64,000 nt of DNA from Serratia marcescens (GTDB lineage Bacteria; Pseudomonadota; Gammaproteobacteria; Enterobacterales; Enterobacteriaceae): the NCBI GenBank assembly GCA_015548865.1, contig JADMXW010000003.1, positions 246,992-310,991 of the forward strand, written 5' to 3'. The first letter of the stretch is position 1, and each line of letters starts with the position of its first letter. Positions 57,998 to 64,000 of the stretch are shown in pieces. Both the position numbers and the translations under genes were made by a program. The notes beneath the pieces are model-generated. The model worked only from the letters and a program-made list of their open reading frames with translations. It searched no databases and was not told the DNA's origin.

Positions 57998-59014
57998 ATG
58001 TTTGTGGTTATTGATTGCGGATCTACCAATACCCGCCTTTATTTGATTAAAGATAAGGCGGTAATCAGCAAAAATGAAATTCCCGTCGGGGTAAACAGTA
58101 CGGCGGCGACCGGTAACAATACCGCTTTGAAAGAGGGTATTGCTGCTGGTTTCCAACAACTGCTAGCACAGGAAAACCTGACACTCAACGATGTGCGCTT
58201 TGCCATCGCTTCAGGGATGATCACCTCTAACCTGGGGTTGGTAGAAATCCCACACTTGACCGCACCGGTCAATATTGATGATCTCGCGACCTTTGCCCGC
58301 CAATACCGCGATCCGGCCATATTCCCCGTAGATATTCCGGTGGTGTTTATTCCTGGTATTAAAAATGCGGCAGGCAAGGGCGGATGGGAAGGGATCGCTT
58401 CGCTGGATTTGATGCGGGGTGAAGAAACACAGGCGATTGGCGTATTGAGCCGCCATCAGCCCACATTGCCTTGCACTATCATTGAGTTGGGATCGACCAC
58501 CAAGCTTATTCACATTGATGCGCAGGGAAGGTTGGCGGGCAGCATGACGTCTCTGAGCGGCCAGGTGTATGCCGCTATTCTGAAAGAGACCTTTATCGGC
58601 TCCAGCGTCAAAAGTAGTGAGCCTCAGCCAGACTGTTTTTCTGAACATATTGCCGACGCGGCCTACCGCAGCGTACAGCAGAGCGGGCTATTACGCACCA
58701 TCTTGTTGACCCGCTTTATTCAATTCTCTCTGGATACTCAACCGGCAGAACGCAAGCTATTTTGCGAAGCAGCGATTGCGGCTGACGACATGAAACTGTT
58801 TGCCGATGCCCAGCAGCAAGGGTTTGACCTGAACGGTGAGGTGATTTTTGTTGGCAACGCACAGCGCTGCCGTATCTACCAACACATGATGAAAAATGTG
58901 CTCGACCTGACGCGCCCAGCGACGCTCATCACGGCGCGGGAAGAGATTGACAAGCTGGTTGTAGAAGGGGCGGGCTATATCGCTGCTCGCGTTGAATTGG
59001 GACAACAGGGTTAA
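57998..59014 (+). CDS. 2-dehydro-3-deoxygalactonokinase-like kinase (copy 1)
   Basis: 338 residues of the DgoK family (ASKHA fold): phosphate-1 loop VVIDCGSTNTRLYLI at residues 3-17, phosphate-2 region CTIIELGSTTKLIHIDAQG, and EGAGYIAARVELG at the end. DgoK phosphorylates 2-keto-3-deoxygalactonate at C6. It is followed after 15 bp by a paralogue, which is unusual, so the two may act on different sugar acids or form a heterodimer. Confidence 0.85.
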   Translation: MFVVIDCGSTNTRLYLIKDKAVISKNEIPVGVNSTAATGNNTALKEGIAAGFQQLLAQENLTLNDVRFAIASGMITSNLGLVEIPHLTAPVNIDDLATFARQYRDPAIFPVDIPVVFIPGIKNAAGKGGWEGIASLDLMRGEETQAIGVLSRHQPTLPCTIIELGSTTKLIHIDAQGRLAGSMTSLSGQVYAAILKETFIGSSVKSSEPQPDCFSEHIADAAYRSVQQSGLLRTILLTRFIQFSLDTQPAERKLFCEAAIAADDMKLFADAQQQGFDLNGEVIFVGNAQRCRIYQHMMKNVLDLTRPATLITAREEIDKLVVEGAGYIAARVELGQQG

Positions 59015-59029
59015 GGGCAGGAGAGAGAA

Positions 59030-60022
59030 ATGTATTCCGTTACCATAGATACTGGCACAACCAACACGCGCGTTTTTGTCTGGCAGGACAACCGTATTAT
59101 TGCCGAAGCCAGCCAGGCGGTTGGTGTACGCGATACCGCCATCACCGGCAGCAAAGAAACTCTGACGCAGGGCGTGCAGGCTGCGGTTCAGGCCGCGCTG
59201 GCACAGGCGGCGTTACCGCCGGACGCTAAAGTGACCTACCTTTCTGCTGGCATGATCACGTCCAATGTTGGCCTGTGTGAAATCCCGCATGTTGTAGCAC
59301 CCGCAGGCATTAACGAATTGGCAGCAGGCATGGTGCAACAGATCATTCCCGAGGTGAGCGATCAGCCCATTTGGTTTGTTCCCGGCATTCGTAATAACGA
59401 TGGTGCTGTTGCGCCGGAAAACGTCGAAAAAATGGATGTGATGCGCGGCGAGGAAGTAGAAACTATCGGGGCTATTGCCGCGTTGAATATTCGCGGCCCG
59501 GCGCTGATTATCCAGCCGGGTTCCCACTCCAAATTCATTAAAGTCGATGCGGATAACCGCATTGAAGGCTGCGTGACGACCATTGCCGGTGAGTTACTGG
59601 ATGTCATTACTCAGCGCACCATTCTGGCCAGCTCGCTGAAACACCAGTTCGCTAATGACGTGGAGGCGCAGTATCTGCTGCAAGGTGCGCGTGATTGTGC
59701 CGCTGTCGGCCTGGCGCGTAGCTGTTTCTCGGTGCGCATTCTCGATATGTTCGCTTCACTGAGTGATAACCAAAAAGCGAACTATTTGCTCGGCGCCGTA
59801 TTGCAAACGGATATTCTCGCTATCAAAAACAGCAAAGCGCTGAATATATCCCCTGATGCCACGTTAGTTATTTGTGGCAAGAAAATATTAAAGAACGCCT
59901 TTGAAATATTAATTAAGGATGATGCTTTTTTTACCGGCGATGTAGTGGTGATTGATGATAATCAGCCCTCGCTATCTGGCTTAGGTGCATTGGAAATTGC
60001 CCGGGTCAGGAAAATTATTTAA
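59030..60022 (+). CDS. 2-dehydro-3-deoxygalactonokinase-like kinase (copy 2)
   Basis: 330 residues, same DgoK family: VTIDTGTTNTRVFVW, ALIIQPGSHSKFIKVDADNRIEGC and VVIDDNQPSLSGLGALEIARV. It is clearly a diverged paralogue of the preceding gene. Both lie in one operon upstream of an MFS transporter and an aldolase. Either copy could be the true DgoK. Confidence 0.85.
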   Translation: MYSVTIDTGTTNTRVFVWQDNRIIAEASQAVGVRDTAITGSKETLTQGVQAAVQAALAQAALPPDAKVTYLSAGMITSNVGLCEIPHVVAPAGINELAAGMVQQIIPEVSDQPIWFVPGIRNNDGAVAPENVEKMDVMRGEEVETIGAIAALNIRGPALIIQPGSHSKFIKVDADNRIEGCVTTIAGELLDVITQRTILASSLKHQFANDVEAQYLLQGARDCAAVGLARSCFSVRILDMFASLSDNQKANYLLGAVLQTDILAIKNSKALNISPDATLVICGKKILKNAFEILIKDDAFFTGDVVVIDDNQPSLSGLGALEIARVRKII

Positions 60023-60098
60023 CGAGCATTCCGCCTTTCCGTGGGCTGAAGAATGTCATTACCTCTTACCCTACAGGTATTATTATAGGAATATCACG

Positions 60099-61406
60099 AT
60101 GAGTACTCTGGTTAATACCGATGCCGCGAGTAAAAAAATTGGCAAGAAACGGTGGTTTGTCGTTTTCTTGTTATTAATTGGCGGTATTATTAATTATCTC
60201 GACCGCGCTGCATTATCCATTGCCGCACCAGACATGATGAAAGATCTGCATTTGACCAATACCGATATTGGTTTGATGGGGTCCGTATTTGCACTGATTT
60301 ACGCTATGTGCCAACTGCCTTCCGGTTGGCTGGTCGATAAATTTGGGCCGAAGAAAGTTTACAGTTGGGCAATTGGTTTGTGGAGCGGTGCCACCATGCT
60401 GACCGGTGCTTGCAGCAACCTGACCACACTGTTGTTTGCGCGCGGCATCTTGGGTATCACGGAAGCGCCGTGCTGGCCGGGTGCCGCGAAAATCACTGCC
60501 TCCTGGTTCCCGAAAAAAGAACGCGCACTGGCAACAGGCTTCTGGGATGCAGCTTCCAAATGGGGCCCTGCCATTGCTCCACCGATTCTGGTTGCCATCA
60601 TTGTACCGTTCGGCTGGCGTGCCCTGTTCTTTATCGCCGGTGGTATTGGTCTGATCTTCTTGGTGTTTTTCATCTTTGCGTACCGTCAGCCGGAAAAACA
60701 TCCGACGCTGAGCAAAGAAGAGCTTGATTACATTAAAGAAGGTGGTGGTGGCACAGCAGAAAAGCTGGGCAACAGCGAAGTCACCATTAGCTGGGGTGGG
60801 TTGTTCAAGTACAAATGCGTATGGGGCATGATTTTGGGCTGGTTCTGTTATGTGTGGATGATGAACATCTTCACTACCTTCTTGCCGCTCTATTTGATGA
60901 AGACCCAGAACATCGAGCTTAAAGCGTTAGGCATCTACGCCAGTATCCCATACTTCGGCGGTATCGTCGGGGCCATTGGCGGTGGGTATCTTTCCAAATG
61001 GTTGATGGATAGGGAAATTTTCAGTGATTCACTGGTTGCCAAGCGTGTCACCATCAGCATATCTGCGCTGCTGGCGGGGGTTGCTGTAGTGGCTATTCCG
61101 TTCGCGACTAGCCTGACCGGGACGCTGGCCTTACTGGTGATTGCTATGGCGCTGCTCTCGGCACTCTCAGCAACGGGCTGGGCCTTACCGGGTGATGTCG
61201 CGCCGGCATCAATGGTGGCCTCTGTGGGCAGTATTCAGAATTTCGGCGGTTACTTCGCCGGTTCACTCTCACCGTTGGTGACGGGCATGATCGCCGATGC
61301 CACCGGTTCTTACACCATGGCGTTCGTCAGCGGCGGGATCATCGCTGGCTGTGCCGCCCTGTGCTACTGGTTCATCGTCAGAAAACCGATCGTCGCTAAC
61401 GCATGA
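60099..61406 (+). CDS. MFS sugar-acid transporter (DgoT/GudP group)
   Basis: 435 residues from the ATG at 60099 (AGGA upstream); the in-frame extension to 59985 overlaps the kinase gene. Twelve helices with the anion:cation symporter landmarks GGIINYLDRAALSIAAPDM and LPSGWLVDKFGPKKVYSWAIGLWSG, and the glycine-rich ITEAPCWPGAAK. Members import galactonate, glucarate, hexuronates and similar acids. It supplies the substrate of the adjacent kinases and aldolase. Confidence 0.9.
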   Translation: MSTLVNTDAASKKIGKKRWFVVFLLLIGGIINYLDRAALSIAAPDMMKDLHLTNTDIGLMGSVFALIYAMCQLPSGWLVDKFGPKKVYSWAIGLWSGATMLTGACSNLTTLLFARGILGITEAPCWPGAAKITASWFPKKERALATGFWDAASKWGPAIAPPILVAIIVPFGWRALFFIAGGIGLIFLVFFIFAYRQPEKHPTLSKEELDYIKEGGGGTAEKLGNSEVTISWGGLFKYKCVWGMILGWFCYVWMMNIFTTFLPLYLMKTQNIELKALGIYASIPYFGGIVGAIGGGYLSKWLMDREIFSDSLVAKRVTISISALLAGVAVVAIPFATSLTGTLALLVIAMALLSALSATGWALPGDVAPASMVASVGSIQNFGGYFAGSLSPLVTGMIADATGSYTMAFVSGGIIAGCAALCYWFIVRKPIVANA

Positions 61407-61414
61407 TCGTAGTG

Positions 61415-61438
61415 AAGGCGGCCTAGCGCCGCCTTTTT
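61415..61438 (+). terminator. Terminator after the MFS gene
   Basis: Arms AAGGCGGC (61415-61422) and GCCGCCTT (61428-61435) followed by TTT, nine bases past the stop. The aldolase gene 85 bp downstream may therefore depend on read-through or its own promoter. Confidence 0.88.
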
Positions 61439-61491
61439 CGCCGTTTGTTGCAGTCGATTTAATCGTTAATTAAAGGGTTATGAGGTTATCA

Positions 61492-62160
61492 ATGATTAAG
61501 CACCGAGTGATTCACGCCATAGAAGAAACGGGCATTATCGCGATTGTTAGAGGGACAAAACCCGAGGAGGTGATTCCCGTTGCGCGCGCGCTCTATGATG
61601 GCGGTGTGCGCGTGTTGGAAGTAACCTGCAACACATCAGGTTATCTGCGCAGTATTGAAGCGCTCACAGTGGAATTGGGTGACAAAATGTGGATCGGTGC
61701 GGGGACCGTTATCAATCCGGTAATGGCGCAATTGGTGATGGATGCGGGCGCCAATTTTGTGCTGGCACCGGATTTCAATCCACAGGTAGTCAGCATGGTG
61801 CATGAAAAGCAGAAACTGATGATCCCGGCTGTCGCCACGCCGTCAGAAGTATTACAGGCCTGTCGTATGGGCGTCGATTTGCTTAAGCTGTTCCCGGCTA
61901 ACGGTCTGGGCGTCAACTATCTGAAAGAGTTGCAGGGGCCGCTCAACAATCTCTCGATTATTCCTGTTGGCGGCGTAACGCTGAATAATGTTGCAGATTT
62001 TGCACAAGCGGGCGCATTTGCCGTTGGGGTGGGTAGCGAATTGATCAATAAAACGTTAGTAGCCGAGCAAGCCTGGCAACAATTAACCGAGTTGGCACAG
62101 ACTTTTATTACCCGTTTCCGGGAAAATAAAAAGCCGGATGACGTTTCTTATCCACTTTGA
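61492..62160 (+). CDS. KDPG/KDPGal-type aldolase (Eda/DgoA family)
   Basis: 222 residues from the ATG at 61492 (GAGG six bases before). Class I aldolase: general-acid glutamate region VLEVTCNT, IGAGTVINP, Schiff-base lysine in VDLLKLFPAN, and the phosphate site VGGVTLNN. It splits a 2-keto-3-deoxy-6-phospho sugar acid into pyruvate and glyceraldehyde 3-phosphate, the natural next step after the DgoK-like kinases. Whether gluco or galacto epimer is preferred is not visible. Confidence 0.88.
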   Translation: MIKHRVIHAIEETGIIAIVRGTKPEEVIPVARALYDGGVRVLEVTCNTSGYLRSIEALTVELGDKMWIGAGTVINPVMAQLVMDAGANFVLAPDFNPQVVSMVHEKQKLMIPAVATPSEVLQACRMGVDLLKLFPANGLGVNYLKELQGPLNNLSIIPVGGVTLNNVADFAQAGAFAVGVGSELINKTLVAEQAWQQLTELAQTFITRFRENKKPDDVSYPL

Positions 62161-62420
62161 CTGGCTATATCCGTCATATTTCACGTTGCATGTGTGTTGG
62201 CTTGCCGCGTTACGAGGCGCATAAATGGGTCTCGCCCTAAAGGGCCAGCGCAGGCGCTGTTCAAAACGTTAATGTTTTGTCCTACAACGCGAATAATTGA
62301 GGGCATATCCTGTTCCGATAATGGTGATCCGCCGCAATATCAACGCGGTTTGCCCTTATCGGCACTTTTATTTTTTCTTACCGCTATGGTTATCTTGTAT
62401 AATCCCGCGCAAGCGAATGC

Positions 62421-63233
62421 ATGGGGATGGATGGCGTGGAAAAAATCAATCGCTCGGTGGCCAGAGCGCTGGATATGCTGGAGTTGGTAGCGGGAACGCG
62501 GGATGAGTTAACGATAACGGAAATCAGTAATCAGTTAGGCATACCGAAAAGCACCACCTTCGATATTATCTATACGCTGGTAGACAAAGGCTACCTTGAA
62601 ATCGCCAATCCGCGTGTCAAATCTTTCCGCCTGGGGCTGAAGTTGTTCCAGACCGGTGCGGTTTATCTCGATCAAACTCCCTTTCATGAAGCCGCTCGTT
62701 CCGTGCTGGAAGAGTTGGCTGCCACTGCTCAGGAAACCTCGTTCCTGGCGATGGAAAACGACGGCATGCTGGTGTATCTGGATAAAGTGGAGAGTGCTGC
62801 ATCCGTACGCACGTCTGCGCGCATCGGCTCCAATAATCCGCTTTATTGCACCGGCCTTGGCAAGGCGCTGCTGGCAACCATGCCGGATGAACAAGTCAAA
62901 GCCATTCTTGATAAAACGGGCGGATTGCAGCCGATTACACCTTATACCGTGACGGATGAAACGCGTTTTTTCGGGGTGTTGAATGAAGCGAGGCAGCGTG
63001 GCTACGTGATTGACGATCGTGAACATAACTCGGAAGTCTTTTGTGTGGCGGCACCTATTTATAACGCGCGGGGCAAGGTGCAAGCGGCCCTCAGTATTGC
63101 CAGCCTGTTTTCCAAAGTAAAAGATAACCCTGAGCGCATTGCTGAGTTGGGTTCACTGATCTCAACGGCGGCGCTCACTTTATCGCGTCGTATCGGTTTT
63201 CGCGGTGAACATCTGTATCAGGAATTTCGTTAA
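62421..63233 (+). CDS. IclR-family transcriptional regulator
   Basis: 270 residues. N-terminal winged helix (SVARALDMLELVAGTRDELTITEISNQLGIPKSTTFDIIYTLVDKGYLE) and C-terminal GAF-like effector domain (GSNNPLYCTGLGKALLA, VCVAAPIYN-like FCVAAPIYNARGKVQAALSIAS). The exact start (62421, 62427 or the GTG at 62436) is open. It probably controls the sugar-acid locus through the palindrome at 56631. A CAAAAC-N6-GTTTTG dyad at 62262-62279 upstream may serve autoregulation. Confidence 0.88.
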   Translation: MGMDGVEKINRSVARALDMLELVAGTRDELTITEISNQLGIPKSTTFDIIYTLVDKGYLEIANPRVKSFRLGLKLFQTGAVYLDQTPFHEAARSVLEELAATAQETSFLAMENDGMLVYLDKVESAASVRTSARIGSNNPLYCTGLGKALLATMPDEQVKAILDKTGGLQPITPYTVTDETRFFGVLNEARQRGYVIDDREHNSEVFCVAAPIYNARGKVQAALSIASLFSKVKDNPERIAELGSLISTAALTLSRRIGFRGEHLYQEFR

Positions 63234-63270
63234 TCAGACGCGTGGTTTTCGCGCGTGATGGAGTGTTGTG

Positions 63271-63849
63271 ATGTCGTCACCCATAAAGCTTATTGAAAAG
63301 AAATTGCTGTCCGATAACTGGTATGTACTGCACAAGTACACGTTCGATCTGAAACGTAACCACGGTGGTGTCGTTCGGCAATCCAGGGAAGTGTACGACA
63401 GGGGCGATGGTGCCACGATTCTGCTCTATAACCGGGAAAAAAAGACGATAGTACTGACGCGACAATTTCGTATGCCGACTTATGTCAACGGTAATGAGAG
63501 CGGCATGCTGTTGGAAACCTGCGCAGGCCTGCTGGATGATTTGGCCCCGGAAGAGTGTATCCGTAAAGAGGCGATGGAAGAGACGGGCTATGTTATCGAG
63601 AAAGTCGAAAAGCTGTTTGATGCCTACATGTCACCCGGCAGCGTGACGGAAAGGCTGCATTTCTTCGCCGCAGAATACTCGCCATCGCAGCGTTTGGCTC
63701 GCGGAGGTGGGGTGGAAGATGAAGATATTGAGGTTATCGAGCTGCCGTTTACGCAAGCGTTAGCAATGATCAAAGACGGGCGCATCTGCGATGGTAAAAC
63801 CATCATGCTATTACACTATGCGCAGTTGCAGGGGTGGTGTGCATCCTAA
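63271..63849 (+). CDS. nudK: Nudix hydrolase, GDP-mannose pyrophosphatase (NudK-like)
   Basis: 192 residues; the ATG at 63271 has GGAG seven bases upstream. Nudix box with the E-x-x-E-E core in [22 protein letters not shown] and the NudK-type lead-in [25 protein letters not shown]. It hydrolyses GDP-mannose to mannose 1-phosphate and GMP. It ends the locus and is not obviously linked to sugar acids. Confidence 0.85.
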   Translation: MSSPIKLIEKKLLSDNWYVLHKYTFDLKRNHGGVVRQSREVYDRGDGATILLYNREKKTIVLTRQFRMPTYVNGNESGMLLETCAGLLDDLAPEECIRKEAMEETGYVIEKVEKLFDAYMSPGSVTERLHFFAAEYSPSQRLARGGGVEDEDIEVIELPFTQALAMIKDGRICDGKTIMLLHYAQLQGWCAS

Positions 63850-63895
63850 GTACTCAAGGCCTGTAAACAAGTCTTTTGAAGCCAACCTTCTGCCC

Positions 63896-63985
63896 ACCCT
63901 CGTCATTCCCGTGCAGGCGGGGATCTCTGACCGGCGAAACGCGTTCATTCTTACCGAAATCCCCGGCTTTCGCCGGGGATGATGA
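63896..63985. repeat. Dispersed palindromic repeat with two hairpins
   Basis: Left end CGTCATTCCCGTGCAGGCGGGGATC and right end ATCCCCGGC TTTC GCCGGGGATGATG; the right half is a near-perfect 9-bp stem with a 4-nt loop at about 63959-63980. The same CATTCCCG...CGGGGATGA architecture recurs in many proteobacterial genomes as short non-coding repeats. Confidence 0.6.
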
Positions 63986-64000
63986 GGGAATTATGTGGCT

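Overview
The window looks like a chromosomal segment of a plant-associated Enterobacterales bacterium, most like Pectobacteriaceae (Brenneria, Pectobacterium or Dickeya relatives). The evidence is an Enterobacterales-type tmRNA with tag ANDENYALAA, the core block smpB / ratA-ratB / bamE / recN / nadK / grpE, an EsaI/ExpI-type LuxI-LuxR pair, a bgl-type beta-glucoside operon and many sugar-acid and polysaccharide genes. Genus and species cannot be fixed from the sequence alone.

Layout. 0-2.3 kb: end of a metallo-beta-lactamase-fold hydrolase, a GlxA-type regulator and a lipoprotein. 2.4-9.6 kb: a metal or metallophore import operon (FecB-type binding protein, FecCD permease, ATPase, SAM methyltransferase, ModD-like protein, TonB-dependent receptor, then a MOSC-domain protein). 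A 24-bp dyad matching the ModE operator sits directly upstream, so this is probably a molybdenum-responsive system. 9.7-14.3 kb: bglG-bglF-bglA with a textbook antiterminator/terminator. 14.3-16.6 kb: an Rpn-type nuclease and cbpAM.

16.7-32.1 kb: an alginate import and breakdown locus closely resembling that of Sphingomonas sp. A1. A leftward operon carries an AlgS-type ATPase, AlgM1- and AlgM2-type permeases, two AlgQ-type binding proteins and a PL15 exo-oligoalginate lyase. A divergent rightward operon carries two PL17 oligoalginate lyases, followed by an SDR likely to reduce the unsaturated uronate product (DEH) and a FadR/GntR regulator. None of the three lyases has a visible signal peptide, so breakdown is predicted in the cytoplasm after ABC import. 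No outer-membrane porin, endolytic lyase or KDG kinase gene lies in the locus.

32.3-38.1 kb: a FecI/FecR sigma/anti-sigma pair, a TonB receptor with signalling domain, an RhtX/FptX-like siderophore permease and a small unknown protein. 38.2-49.1 kb: a mosaic, partly AT-rich accessory region bounded by two diverged same-orientation copies of a P4 Ash-like module. It holds an rpn pseudogene, a two-component system with a degenerate NtrC-like regulator, a Tat-exported FMN hydroxyacid oxidase, a DUF1080 protein and a convergent luxR/luxI pair, and it ends beside the 3' end of tmRNA, a classic island insertion site.

49.1-56.5 kb: conserved core (ssrA, smpB, ratAB, bamE, recN with two LexA boxes, nadK, grpE with a sigma-32 promoter, mntH with a Fur box). 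56.6-63.9 kb: a sugar-acid locus (iron-dependent alcohol dehydrogenase, two tandem DgoK-like kinases, MFS transporter, KDPG/KDPGal-type aldolase, IclR regulator) and a NudK-like Nudix hydrolase, ending in a dispersed palindromic repeat.
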